DNA of 64,000 nucleotides from assembly GCA_037349105.1 (NCBI GenBank), contig JAYJMM010000027.1, positions 1,753,363 to 1,817,362 on the forward strand, read 5' to 3'. Each line of letters starts with the position of its first letter. The stretch's first letter is position 1. The notes under the pieces were generated by a model. It saw only the letters and a program-made list of their open reading frames with translations, ran no database searches and was not told the DNA's origin. Both the position numbers and the translations under genes were made by a program. This DNA is from Limnomonas spitsbergensis (Eukaryota > Chlorophyta > Chlorophyceae > Chlamydomonadales). Below are positions 19,757 to 31,579 of the stretch, in pieces.

Positions 19757-20995
19757 TCAGCCCGTCAGTCCCTCCATGGGGGAACAAGGATAGCCGACCT
19801 GCGGCCTCCAGGACCCCCCGTACTTTAGGTACTCAGGGTTCCCGACCAGGTGCTCGTATGCGTCTGGGGGCGTCTTGACCACCCTGACCACCGGCTTTTC
19901 TATTACTGCGTTCGGGCTTCCGTACCCGTACACCACGTAGATGAACATGATCCCATGCAAGACTGCGCCCGCATTGTCGGTGGTCCTGATTTTTTAATTG
20001 GTCAGAACCAGCTTGGCCCCCATGGCCACTAGCTGTTCGGCAATATTGACAGTAATGACATGAGAGGAGCAGGCTGTGTCTATAAGCGCCTTTTGGGCCA
20101 CTAGCACCCTGCCCTTGACCATGAGCCTTACACATGGCCCGTGGTTACTCCTGTCATTCCTTAAATACTGCAGCCTGGGGGTGATGGTCACCGTGCGCCC
20201 CCGACCACTCATGCTGGGCTCACCGCGGTCTTCAGTTGGTCCCATAGGCATGGTAGTGTGTGCCAAAGCCGTGATCCTCTCGTTCAGATACAGCAACTGC
20301 GTGCGGACATCACACAACCCGGCAGCCAGCCGGCGTAAGGCAAGTCTCTTGGCCCCCTTCCTGGAAGCGTGTTCAATAACGAGTGGTTCGGGTTCCTCTT
20401 CGCTGCTAGACGAGGGTCTGAAGGACCGGGGTCTGGCGTTGTGCGCCGTCTGCTTGTATGCCTCTGGCCTGGATGCCAACCCAACTTGCGTCATCAATGT
20501 GACCGACTCGCTTAGCATCTCGACAACCGTCTGGTGCCACCCTTCCGGTTCCGCTAGTTCTGAAGGGCCGGTGAGCTGGGACATGTGGGCCGCTTGCAGG
20601 CCATGCCCCGCCTGTCCCTGCCGCTGTCTTGGGAACTGCCTGCTGCCTTGATTCTTGTCATAGGGTCTGCCTGCTGCCTGTCCTTGCGGCTTCGGCGGCA
20701 GCGGGTACGGCTGCTGTGGTGGCTTGGCCTGTCCCGTAGCGATGTCCGTAGCTAGGGGTGCTGGGCGGCGCTCATCCCTGGCCATGGGCGTCATGTAGTC
20801 CTTGCCAGGTGTTCCAGGCTGCCACATTGGAAGCACGCCTTGGGAGCGCCCCCAGTTCCATGGGTGCTGGTGGTCAGAGCGGCTGCTTGGTCCGCCCATG
20901 TGACTCCCTTGGCTCTTCCTTCCTGCCTGGCAGGCTGGGTGCTGTTCTGGCCGGTGGCGACTCCTGGCCCGTCCGGCCTCAACCTGGCCTCCCAC
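19757..20995 (-). pseudogene. Gag zinc-knuckle-to-protease region (minus copy)
   Basis: The frame 20995-19994 runs from a Gly/Pro/Gln-rich linker through AEPEGWHQTVVEMLSESVTL, LYLNERITALAHTTMPMGP and QYLRNDRSNHGPCVRLM to ALIDTACSSHVITVNIAEQL. A frameshift near 19994 leads to the frame ending at 19757 (MFIYVVYGYGSPNAVIEKPV, then PDAYEHLVGNPEYLKYGG). A further extra G near 19820 hides the conserved VLEAAGRL. The protease motif is D-T-A. This is the longest protease-side copy in the window and spans the positions where the copy A/B Gag genes are interrupted, so it shows their uninterrupted state. Confidence 0.7.
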
Positions 20996-21684
20996 TGGCC
21001 TGGCCTATCCCTTCTGCCACGCCCTGCCTGCAGCTCCCCCTGGCTCCTCTGCTGTTGCTCTCCTGGCCCTTGCCTGGAGTCCATGGCGGTCAGGTCCCCC
21101 ATTTCCAAGGCGAACATTCCCCACAGTAGCACCTGCCGCGTCAGCACTGCAACCTGCTCCTCATCCGTCATGCTCAGGTAGTCCGGCACAGTGATGACAA
21201 ACGCGCTCATCTTGGCCCTGACGGCCCCATGCAGCCCCTCATAGAACATGTGCGCCACCGAGTGCCGTCTGCCGAAGTGGTCAACGGTATCTCTGGAGAT
21301 CTGCAGCAGCTCTGCCGTGGACTGGACACTATGGGCAAACGCCTCCACTGTCTCTTCTTGCTTGACCTCAGGGTCCAGGGTGGTCCTGACTCCTAGCTTG
21401 AGGTTGGAGACCGCTGCTCTCTCGTCTGAGGTTGGTTTGCCCACCTTCTTCTTCACCACCCTGATCCACAGGGTAAACACGGACACCTCGCACGGCGGTC
21501 CTACCTCCGGGGGCGACCACGCCCTCTTGATCATCTCGACCTCCCGGGTGGCCCTGTCACCCTGAGGCGCTGACCTTATGGCGACCACCAGCGGGTCCAT
21601 GCTGGCTGGCTTGTCGTTCCCCATGTCGATCAGGGACCGCACCAGCAGGGCCATGGCTGAGGGGGGACTGGCATGACCCTGCAA
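20791..21684 (-). pseudogene. Gag core (minus copy)
   Basis: A 297-residue frame has an N-terminal segment (SLIDMGNDKPASMDPLVVAI, then IRVVKKKVGKPTSDERAAVS) that the plus copies lack, followed by EETVEAFAHSVQSTAELLQI and HFGRRHSVAHMFYEGL. The core ends FALEMGDL and then reaches CFQCGSLEHLAR. The last cysteine of the knuckle is lost: in the other frame the codon reads tyrosine (KDYMTP), and a frameshift occurs at the same place. The plus copies start only at EETVEAFAH, so this copy shows what lies upstream. Confidence 0.65.
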
Positions 21685-21693
21685 TCTCCCCGG

Positions 21694-24085
21694 CTACCAC
21701 TGCCAGCGCTGGCGGCTCGTCGGATAATGCCAGCCGGTTGTGCGAGCCCCATGAGCTACAAGCTTGGCAGTATTGCCTGGCTGCGACCGCCCCAGGCTGC
21801 CGGTCATATCCAGCACCGGCACGTTGTCTTGGATGGATGGGATCTTGGTAAACCTGGTCCCCCCAGCCAACTGCAGGATCATCTGCTTCTGCAGCTGCAA
21901 GTGCGCCTCCGCCTGCTCCAGGGCAATCCTCTCCCTCTTTAGCCTCATGGATTCCCTGCTGGAGCCCGGGCCGCGCTCCTCTGTGTCTTCAGAGTCCGAC
22001 TTGCTGGGGTCAGAGCCTAACCCGCCGCCTCCGTCCCTGGCTGGGTTCCGGCTTCGCTGGCCCCGGCTGTCTCTGTGGTATGCACTTCTCTGGGACTGCC
22101 CGCCCTTGGTGTCCCATTTATCCTCCTGATCCCGCTTGTCTTCCGGGCTGGTTACTGATGAACCTGCTTGACTGCGTTCCGCCGGTGTACTCCCTTGCCT
22201 CGGGAATTGACAGCTCATCCTCCCTGTTTCCATGTCCTTGCGGGTCGCCTCTCCCGGTATTCCCTGCCGGCTCGATTTCCTGCATGACTCGCCTCCCTTG
22301 GCCTGGGCAGTGGCTCCTTCTTTCCGCCTTGCCTCCTGCCTGGGCCGCCTGGGCCCGCAGGAACTCCGCGATGTGGTCCACCTGGCCTTCATGGTTGCTG
22401 TTTTCCTTGTTGTCCACGATGCGCAGCATAGCACATGACTCCTGCTTGTTTGCCCTTCTTGGCTCCGAGTTCTGCTCCGTTAGCCTGGCTAGGGACAGGC
22501 TGGTCGCCCTTAGTTGTTCGCTGGCCGTTGGGATGCTTGGCCTGGGTCTGCACCCTTTGTCCCTCCTTTGGCTCCTGAGACTGGGCTCACTGCTGGCCTC
22601 CTGGCGTTCCCGCCTGGCCTGGCTTGCAGCTGGAACAGCTCCTCCCGTCTGCTCCTGCCACCTCTAGACCTCCCTGAGGTCATCGGGCTGCAGCCTGGCC
22701 GCCTCGAATCCTTCCCACTCATGGAGCTCTCCCTCCCCCTCTGGCTCGGATCCGGGCTCCTCCTCATCTCCGACCACGCTGGTGCACCACTCATCTGCAA
22801 CTAAAGGCCTTGACATCCAGGGCCGCCTCTTGTCCCGCTGTTCCCTTGGACACACTGCCAAGGGCTGCCATCAGCGTTGCCCTGTCATGCCCCGTGTGAG
22901 GGATTCCCATAATGGCTTTTGTTGCCCACTCCGCCAGATGGTGGCTCCTGAATTCCTCGATGGCTCTTGCCTGATCGTTGAGGTGGGGGAAATACCTGGA
23001 GCACTGCAGGATCCCCGTCCATCCTATCGGCTGTGGCTCGTCCGCCGATCGCCCTGCTGGTTCCAGCAGCCAGCTTCCTCCTGACTACTCGGCTTCTCTG
23101 GGTACAGGCGTCCACGCCGGGTTGTTAAAGTACCCGTACAGGCTGTCCCTCCGACTGCCGCTCCCCATTTCCTTACCGGCAGATCCGGCCCCGGCCTCTT
23201 GCCTTTGCCCGCCGAGGCTGGAGGGGAATCTGGACATGGGTGTGCCGTATGCCGAGGCTCCGGCCGACTCCTCGACCGGGCCGCGCAGCGGCCTTGCCTG
23301 CTTCCGCCGGTGCAAGACAGGCCTTGGCGGTATTCCCCTTGGAAGCTGCATCTCGTGCTTGGAATCTGGCAGCTCGTCCTCAAAGACCAGATCCGCCCAC
23401 GGCTGTCCTACAGGCGCGGGCTGCCGTTGGGACCTTGGGTCACTGCATTTCTGCAAGTCCCGTTGGACCACCGCTGGCCCGGCTGACTCCCTTTGGACCT
23501 GCGGCTCACGGTACCTCTGCAAGTCCAGCTGGGTCGCCACTGGCTGGACCGTCTCCTTTTCCACCCTGACCACTGCGGGCTCAGGCTAGGCTCGGGTCCG
23601 GGTTCCTTCTTGATCAACACTTGGAGCTCTGGCTCAGTCCCGCCTGCCCGCGTTCCTGCCCCTCCAGGCAGGTCCTGCGTCGAGGTTCCTTCTGACATGC
23701 TGCCCTCCCCCGCCACACAGGTCTGCAACCTCTCAGTGGGCGGCCGTGATGTCGGGTCAACGGTTCCTTCCTCAGGGACTGGCCACTGCTCCACTTCTTG
23801 GCTCAGTCTGGGGGTGTCCAGGACTGGGCTGCCTCGTCCGATCCCTCTGCGAGTCACTGTTACATGCACAGTGACATCATCCAAGGGTGCTCCTGACAGT
23901 CCCAGGGAAATCTGCATCGCCTCTTCGGCTATCGCAGCATCAATCGGTGTCACTGGATCCAACCCTCTTAGCATGCTGCTACGCCTGGACGCTTCAGGGT
24001 GCTGGTGGCGGTCGGGATCTATGATTGGGTCCTGCATTTCTGCTAGATTTCTGAACAACTCGCCCGTTCGTCTGTGTTGGCACAC
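21694..24085 (-). pseudogene. Gag N-terminal region (minus copy), frameshifted
   Basis: Consecutive minus frames (24085-23408, 23573-23085, 22861-22510 and 22434-21694) lead into the Gag core. They begin with GELFRNLAEMQDPIIDPDRH and AAIAEEAMQISLGLSGAPLD, pass through Gln/Arg-rich sequence and acidic PGSEPEGEGELHEWEGFEAA, and end with a coiled-coil-like RLKRERIALEQAEAHLQLQK just before the core. Overlaps in different phases mean several frameshifts. No enzyme domain is visible. The likely start is near 24085. Confidence 0.45.
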
Positions 24086-24835
24086 AGCAACCTTTGACGC
24101 ATCTTACAGCACGCTTCTGCTCCCTCTACCGTCTGCAGCTTGGTGAGGACTTGTTAGACCGGCCACGAAGACAGGCAATTTAAATTAATCTGGCGGAATG
24201 ACCACTCGCCCTATTGTATAATCCGGTGATCTGGCAAAATCCTTGCCTCCACCCACTTTTCCCACCTTTCGACTCGCTGGGACGTCATGCTGATCCCTGC
24301 GTTGTCAGGTGCGCGGCTTCTTGCTCAGACTTTGCCGCTCCAGGTCGCGATGTTTGCTTCCTGCACACAGTCTTGGGTTGCCGCTTTTTAAACTTGGATC
24401 CCAGATCCACAGCTCACTTCTGTCAACACTTGGGTAATTTGCACTTCACCACAAGAGCAGACTAGGTGCACAAGCACTAATCAGCTGGGTTTATAACTCC
24501 ACAGCCTGATTCTTCAAGCTCCTTCTGCTTCTAGGTTTCCACGCCCAGCGCAAGCAGGTATTGACTTGGAATTATCTATGACGAATTCTCTGCTCAGTGA
24601 TTTCTAGCTGTCCAAGGCAGATCCGATTGTCATGAAGAAAAAATTCCAGGCTTCACACTTCACAGCACAATAGCACATACACCTTTAGCATGATTCGTTG
24701 GGTCAGGCTGATCAGGCTAGATCCACTTCGTCCCTTTTAGGTGGACACGTGATGTTTGCTTTAGGTCCGTGGCGGACTTCTTCCCCACAGAGTGGCGGAC
24801 GCCTACGGGCGGACTCAGTGTCTACACACTGGCCG
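24086..24835. other. no gene seen; 5' flank of minus-strand Gag copy
   Basis: This should be the leader or promoter side of the minus Gag copy. I could not find a pair of long terminal repeats. One word, CTTCGTCCCTTTTA, followed by A/G and GTGGACA, occurs here at about 24727 and also at 3890 in the left arm (and inverted at about 25165), hinting at a shared terminal sequence. Confidence 0.35.
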
Positions 24836-25266
24836 CGGATGCGCGGCGCGTTAATCTGTGGCTGGAACTTCTAGATGACAAACACGGAGCAAGTTACATG
24901 TAGAGCTAAACTTCTGGCCTGTCTGGTAGCGAACCGGGCAGGTCGATATGAGTCACTTACTGCGTATAGCGGGGGTTGCCGTAGACGTAGACTGCGGACG
25001 TTGTCCTAGGTTGGGCTGGGCAACTCGCAGGGAAGTCTCGGGCTTGCTATATCGGCTGGGTAGCTGATCTAGGCTCGAATAACTATGTGGTAACCGTGGC
25101 TTTAATGCTTCTCACTGGACATATCAAGGGATATTAGCCGGTGCAGTTTTACAAATAGAGGCCTGTCCACTTAAAAGGGACGAAGCTGGGATTGAAGGGT
25201 CCTGGCAAGCCCTATTTACTAAGTACGGGAAATCCTGCCTCAGATCTTCCCGAAAGTGGGAAGCTC

Positions 25267-25690
25267 CTAACCTACAAAAGTGGGCTCCGCAGAGAAGCTG
25301 CGGAGCCTCCGTGACCGCGGCGGCGGATAATACGGTTCTGGCACGTTTACTGCATTATACCGTGACAGTTGGCATCCCCCGGTGATATGTCTAGCACTGT
25401 CCGGATGTCCACGCAGAGGGCACTTGTCTGTGTTCCTTTTGCCGTACATGTACGCCAGCTTCTTATTCCATAGACACCCATGCCGCCACTTCAGCGTGAT
25501 CTTCCATTCGGATAGAGTGATGGCAGGATGAGTCAGGAAGCTTTTGCTGATTGCATCATCAGCTTTGGCCTTTCTCGTTTGCCAGCCCTTGCCAGCCAGT
25601 CGTGTCGGACTGCCCCAGTATGCGCCTCTTATGCAAGTGAGTGTGGAGTGTTATGTTTTCAAGGCTATGGGGCATTGTATTAGGTATTTC
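25267..25690 (-). pseudogene. LINE CCHC-finger fragment (right arm)
   Basis: This is the counterpart of 2956-3746 but has a single repeat unit. The finger reads CPLRGHPDSARHITGGC, the damaged form seen in the second left-arm copy. Its 5' flank (GCATGGGGGAGACC, about 25706-25719) is joined to sequence that in the left arm lies before the first copy. Confidence 0.6.
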
Positions 25691-25975
25691 GGCCAGTACG
25701 AGGTCTCCCCCATGCTGGCGGGGTACACGTACGAAACTGCCCTATTGCGGGTGCAACAACACCTGTGGAGGTCCCACTGAAGCAGCTGGTACCACAGGTA
25801 CCGACAGTCAACCGGTTAACCTGATGCCACGAACTGGTCCAATGAGGGGAAGGTCAGTGGCAAATGAGGAGCTTCATTTGAGGGAGGACTGGTCACAATT
25901 AATCGGCACGGACTAGAGACTCCTTGCAACCACCACACCCCTGAGGTTCCTCCCCCTACCTAACTATAGCACCTC

Positions 25976-26233
25976 TTAAAAAATAGGTGCGGTGAGCGGT
26001 TCAGAAGATATGTACCGCTCGCTTACTGACATCCGGCGCACCCCTCCTCCGTGGCCCTCACCCGCCATGTTGAGCCCAGTGAGCAGAATGATGCGGCCAA
26101 GCACGAGGTCGTAGCGCACGGTGCCCGGCTCGACCTCAGGGTTCTTCCAGTACGGCCACATGCCAGCCACCTCGAGCCGGGGGGGTCCCACAGGAGCCTG
26201 CTCATCAGGCACGCCGGCCAGCACTGAGCCCAC
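25976..26233 (-). pseudogene. MutS-like fragment (right arm)
   Basis: This is the inverted copy of 2368-2646 and reads the same RIILLTGLNMAGE segment with one nearby change (PPRLEVAGM against PPRLAVAGM). The P-loop is degenerate in the same way, so the damage is older than the arm duplication. Confidence 0.3.
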
Positions 26234-26608
26234 GGGGACCCAACCTTGACCTACGGCCTACAGCCCAAGGGGCACGGCTTGCTGCATTACGCCACCAGGC
26301 CGTGATGCAACTGAATTGTGGCAGAAGCACCCCAAAATTGGCAGTGGTGCACACATAAAAGAAAACCTCACCTCGTATGTTGCAGCATCGGTGGCATTGC
26401 GGTACTGCTCCAGCAAGTCGTCCAAGAGCTGCGTGCTCAAAGCGGAGGTGGTGCCTGCATATATAGGTTGACGACATACGTGCTCTGCACTGGATGGTAA
26501 ACATGATATGAACGAAATTAAGCTAGGAAGTTTAGAACGGTGCATACCCTACATTAAGCTAGGAAGTGCGACATTCACTTCACGAACTGGAGTGCAGCAA
26601 GACAATAT

Positions 26609-26663
26609 GCGGGTGGGACACTTTTACGATAAAAATATCGTAAAACGAGGTCATACCACCCGC
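26609..26663. repeat. two-part hairpin (right arm copy)
   Basis: This is the inverted copy of 1946-2000, with both stems fully conserved. Confidence 0.6.
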
Positions 26664-27219
26664 TGAGTGCTTCATTCATATTTTCATCAGAGACTGACTG
26701 GTTCGGAACAAGGCGGTTCTACCTTCGGCTTAAAATACAGGGCTCCACAGCTACAAATGGGTACGTTTGCATGATGTACCCATGGTTCAGCCAATATCAC
26801 GTAAATTTGCTAGATCTAGCAAGCCCTTTTTCAAGTGTGATTTTCGAGTGTGACTTTCGTTCGTGACGTGACGCACGCACACCGCACAATCTTGCAATCT
26901 TGTCACGTCATCTCACGTCCCAAGGCATCAATCAATACGAACGGGTTTGCGCGTCGCGTGGGTACGACTGGGGGGTGAACCAAGGAGCTGCCTCGATATC
27001 TTCAAAAACACCTGGTTTGTGAAAAAGCCTTATCCGAAACTTCTGTCACCTCCGGTACACATGCAATGCAATAGACGGCAGCAATCGTTTTTAGCGATAA
27101 ACCCACTTTCCGACTGAATTACGTTCGTGGCTGCGTCAGCGTGATTTAGAGATAAAACAGTATCATCAGGCCAACCTGGTCAAACAGCGCGAACCGTAGG
27201 CGACGGCGGTAGAGCAAAG

Positions 27220-27612
27220 ATGAGGCCAATACGGGTACCTGGTCGCTGTCGCTTTTACGGGACCGTAGTCACTAGTATTCGGTCGCACAGTTTTGCAGCT
27301 AGAGGTGTTCAAGCTGTCCTGCTTTATTCGTCACGTCACATCAAGGGGCAAGGTTTGGCAGGGCTAGCGTTTTCAGAAGGAGGAGCATCCGAGGAGGGGC
27401 GTACCGAGAAGCGGCCTCGTGAGCCCTTCATTTTCGAGCAGGCCGCTCTCGAGGCAGCCCTTGCTGCCCCAGATCTCCTAGAAAGCAAGCAAATGTTTGC
27501 AGACGTGTTCGACGCATTTAAGCGCGACGGCCACTGCACCGTGAGGCCCCGGTCTGCAGGACCCAATAACATCAGCTATACATCCCAGTGGGGGACATTG
27601 GCAACCCACTCG
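27220..27612 (+). pseudogene. exon-like fragment interrupted by CACTA element (right arm)
   Basis: This is the same unknown frame as 1380-912 on minus (RPIRVPGRCRFYGTVVTSI to TSQWGTLATHS). It is cut after the TCG codon by the element at 27613. The remainder, including the GTAAGT donor, continues from 39309 to about 39383. Confidence 0.45.
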
Positions 27613-27639
27613 CACTGTGAATTGTGACCCCCCTTGTAG

Positions 27640-28190
27640 TAGTACTATAGCAGTGCTACACGTCTCCTACAGCTTTAATTTGGCATGGGAACTCATTCTG
27701 TAGGAGAATATGTAGGAATTCCTACAAAATGTAGCAATGCTTGTAGCAGTGCGATTGCTTGCTACAAATGTCCTACATATCTCATGATATGTAGCAGTGC
27801 TACAAACCGGCTCCTACATATGGGCTGTAGGAGCCTTGGTAGCAGTGCTACAATGTGCACTGATAGGAATGCTACACTGTTGACTGGTAGGAGTGCTACA
27901 CTGTTGACTGGTAGGAGTGCTACGCTGTTGACTGGTAGCAGTGCTACACTGTTGATTGGTAGGTGTGCTACACTGTTGACTGGTAGCAGTGCTACACTGT
28001 GCACTGGTAGGAGTGCTACACTGTTGACTGGTAGGTGTGCTACAATGTGCACTGGTAGGTGTGCTACACTGTTGACTGGTAGCAGTGCTACAATGTGCAC
28101 TGGTAGGAGTGCTACACTGTTGACTGGTAGGTGTGCTACATTGTGGACTGGTAAGAGTGCTACGTTTTTAATTGGTAGCAATGTTACGTT
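27640..28190. repeat. left subterminal repeats of CACTA element
   Basis: Near-palindromic words GTAGCAGTGCTAC and GTAGGAGTGCTAC recur many times. From about 27860 to 28180 they form a regular array with a 24-bp period (CTGGTAGGAGTGCTACACTG type units, about 12 copies). In CACTA elements such subterminal motifs are transposase-binding sites, which is the likely role here. Similar words fill about 39120-39290 at the other end. A 194-residue frame across the array only reflects the 24-bp period and is not a gene. Confidence 0.8.
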
Positions 28191-28269
28191 TCCTAGGAGT
28201 GTCATGTCAGTGCATGGTCGTGATGTTGGCCAGTCGGTTACATTACATCTCTGGGTACTCTGGGCCTAG

Positions 28270-30800
28270 CCCCATCAGGCTCGGCCGTGTGGGCACTAAA
28301 CTGTTAGGATGGTTGAAAATAAAACTGAGGGCATGAGGGAAAAGGAGAACATGTAAAACAAAGGAAACGGGAAAGACCTGCCCCCCACAACAGGAAAGGA
28401 AGTCTGATGATTCCCCTACATGCCCCTCAGACGCACTAGAGTCTAGCTAGTCTAGCCATGCACAAGTCAGAAGTAAACAAAGGGGAGACAAATGTGAGAG
28501 GAACAAAATTGAAATATCACCCCAAAGGACTGCTAGGATGATACGAGTCGAAAATATTGTTTGGTTAATTCATATTAATTGGATGTGAACACAAAAATAC
28601 CGGTAGCCAAACAATTCGATGCACCATGTCATCTCCGTACTAAAAAAAAATAGTTTGTACATCTCTTCGTACACATTGTGATGCTTGGCCATGATATTCA
28701 TGCTGCTCTTCGAACTAAGCTTCCTCGTATGTGACCACCTGGAGATTTGGGGTCAAATCCAAAATTCAGCTCAAGCGGTGCACATTTGCTTTTCAGCGAC
28801 AAATCGTGAATGGCCTGTTAACTCACCGACGCATCAATGAACGGTAGCTACGCCAAAGTCAAGGTGACAAAGACAATGGTGGAGGCAGGGTAATGAAGCG
28901 TACCGTTTCTCAGAGTGTGTGAGTGTAAAAGTAGATAGCCATGGTGTTAAGCTTTGGTCTGGATGCATGACTGGTCCCAAGCAAAGCAAACATACATGCA
29001 TATCTCCAAGCTTACCTGAAAAGTGTGTTATTGAGTGGGGTGACGTTGAAGGTGACAACTAGAGGTCACCATGCCTGATCAACAGTGGCCAATGGTGAAG
29101 CAAGCATTAGAATAAACCACAACGCAACGCAATTGCTTTGGTACCTGCATTTGGGGTGGGGGGCAAAGCATTCAGCTGCGTCAAATGTGGTCATGGCTAT
29201 CATGGCCAGAGTGCTAATGGCCATATGTGGTTGCTAGAGATTCAAGTGCACATTATGAGGCAGACCATCACGTACTGTTGTAAAATGATGAGCTTGACCA
29301 CGTGGACCCGTCCTACTAGATGCTTGTGGCAGGCAAGCGCATGGCAGATAGGCACGTCCTGGCATGTCATCCAAGCCTTATGACCGGTACACTTCTGCAT
29401 GTGGCAGGGCACATATGCTTGAAGCATGCACTGTGCATGGCAAATTGCCAGGTACGCTTGTGGCAGGCAAGCTGCTAGCAGACAGGCACGCCACCAATCA
29501 ATCCTGCCATGGCAGCATGCATGCAAGAGTCAAGGCTGGATGGTGAGCTGCATGGCTGGCACACATGTGGCAGACGATTTGCATTATAATGTCAGGTAAT
29601 ATGTAATCCACTTACCAAAACGGAGGACAAGCATGCTTCCTGGCTGTCGGGTCAGATCGCTGGATGAAGGGCCGAAAGGCAAGCAAGCACGTTAGCGACC
29701 AAACGAGCAATCGAGCAGATGTTTGGCATTAGCATGTTTTAGTTAATCTGTAAGCCCCGGTCCTGAAGTCCGAGTCAAAGTTGAGTCAGTAACCGATCCC
29801 CAAGAGTCCTCGACAGATTCAAGCTATGAACATGAGGCAATCAGGGACAAGACGCAATGATGACAGAGTACCAAAGCTCCTTATATTACAGAGCCGTCGA
29901 CAAATCATACCCAACGTAGAGATTGCGTCTGCAAGAGGTTATCCGAGCTTTGTACGGCCTGGCTAGCTCCAGAACCATACAAAATCAAATACATTCGAGT
30001 CCCGTCACGTCAAATCATTGCCATCGCTCGGAACTGAATAAATCATCATCAAGCATGGATCAGTCGTCAGTAGCGCACTCACGTAAAGGTGAGTCCTGCC
30101 TCCCGGCGCTGGCCGATCATTTCAAGTTCGACATGTGTTAGCTTGCTTGCGCATCATCAGCTTTCATGTGCATATCTCAGGGTGCAAGCGCTTATGCCAC
30201 ATCGTCCATGGGCTTGTCACCCATTGGCCTAACTACGTTGTTTGTGCGTGTCGACTTGAAAATAATCCGCTAAACTGTGTACCAGTGACAATAAATGATT
30301 GACTATCCTGCCTTTCCTAAACTTGACCAATATCCTTTCCCCAGAGAGGTAGGGACCGGTACCCACCAGAACCGTCCCAACACAACTACTGGTACTGGTT
30401 GACCTTCATCTGCCCACAAAATGTCCACACTACACCTAAAATTCAAAGCGATTGAACACAAACCCGTAAACACTGTCAAATGCCAAGGTCCACGGTCTAG
30501 GGTCCACAATAACGGTCTAGGGTCCATGTCATGGTCCTGGTTGAGGGTGCCTCGTGGGGAGTGTACCAGCGTCGGCATGGTGAGGTTCATCATCTTCGGG
30601 GATTCTGCATTAAGTTCATGTATGGGGTCATAGCTTATGTGCAATTTATCAAGCCAGGGTTTAGCCCAATGTTTAGGTCCATGATTCATATCCAAACAAT
30701 ATTCATGTGTAATCTGGTGACAATCTTATCTTGACTAACCTCAACCTCATCCTGACTAAAACCTCTGACTGAAACCTTCACCAACTCTTGACCCCAACTC
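28270..30800. other. CACTA interior, no recognisable gene
   Basis: AT-richer, mostly non-coding sequence. 29290-29560 is rich in GGCAGGCAAGC and GCATGC words. At 30488-30530 the words GGTCCACGGTCTAGGGTCCA appear twice in degenerate form, the same words that build the satellite at 31580-33205. A donor-like site at about 30578 (CATGGTGAGGTTCATC) resembles the donors of the duplicated exons downstream. Confidence 0.4.
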
Positions 30801-30814
30801 TCCTTTCAATTCAG

Positions 30815-30982
30815 ATGTTGTACCATCGACTGCCGTGGTGCCTGCACCGGCAACAGCCTTGCCGCCGCTAGGGCCTGTGACTGACCTGGTGCCTGGGCTG
30901 GGACCATCGAAGTACTACCGGCTCGGCAAAAAAATACGGGATCGTGAGAAGACGAAGGCTGTGAAAAGTGTTCCCATTAATG
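30815..30982 (+). CDS. exon of unknown gene, copy 1 (inside CACTA element)
   Basis: A 168-bp segment is bounded by a pyrimidine-rich acceptor (TTTCAATTCAG) and a donor (GTGAGG). The open frame reads VVPAPATALPPLGPVTDLVP and then SKYYRLGKKIRDREKTKAVK, proline-rich then basic. A second copy with the same boundaries lies about 423 bp downstream, so the exon-intron unit is tandemly duplicated. I do not recognise the protein. It may be captured host sequence or part of the element's own gene. Confidence 0.4.
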
Positions 30983-31237
30983 GTGAGGTTAATCTTTCGG
31001 GATTCTGCCTCAAAGTTCATGTTTGGGGTCATAGGTACTGCGCAATCTGTCGGGTCAGGATCACGGTTAAGGTCTAGAAAACATGTACAAACAAGGATGT
31101 TATTTTGTGGCAAGTCGGCCCGTACCATGATCTCCAGTTCTCCATACCAGCCCCTCCTCCACATTCTCTTCACTGAACATCACCTTCTCTTGACTCTTTA
31201 TCATCTACTACTTATTTCACCTCTCCTTTCAATTCAG

Positions 31238-31407
31238 ATGTTGTACCATCAACTGTCGTAATGCCCGGGCGTGCAGCGGCCTTGCCGCCGCTACGGCCTG
31301 AGACTGCCCTGGTGCCTGGGCCGCGCCCATTGAAGTACCACCACCTCGGCAAAGAAAGACGGGATCGCGAGAAGAAGAAGAAGGCAATGACAACTGTTCC
31401 ATGAACG
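31238..31407 (+). pseudogene. exon of unknown gene, copy 2 (inside CACTA element)
   Basis: This repeats the previous exon with about 20% changes (AALPPLRPETALVPGPRPLK, then YHHLGKERRDREKKKKAMT). Acceptor and donor are conserved, but the segment is 170 bp, and a TGA arises near its 3' end. The surrounding introns are also similar. Confidence 0.4.
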
Positions 31408-31579
31408 GTGAGGTTCATCTTCGGGGATTCTGCACTTCACGTTCATGTACGGGTCATAGGTACTGTGCCATATGTTGGGTCAGGTTGAAGCTTAGGTCCA
31501 GAAATAATGTGTACGGTGTCACTTTCCTCAGGCCAGGGTATAGAGTCCACGGCTTGGGAAACTAGGGCTTGGGAAACTA

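Noticed and set aside
19757..24835. Complete LTR retrotransposon on the minus strand
   Set aside because: No long terminal repeat pair, RT or integrase was found; only Gag and protease-like regions are supported.
27860..28180. CRISPR array
   Set aside because: Repeats are contiguous without unique spacers, and the context is a eukaryotic transposon end.
27685..28269. 194-codon plus frame with TGRSATLL octapeptide repeats
   Set aside because: It is the translation of the 24-bp subterminal array of the CACTA element; the opposite strand is also open.
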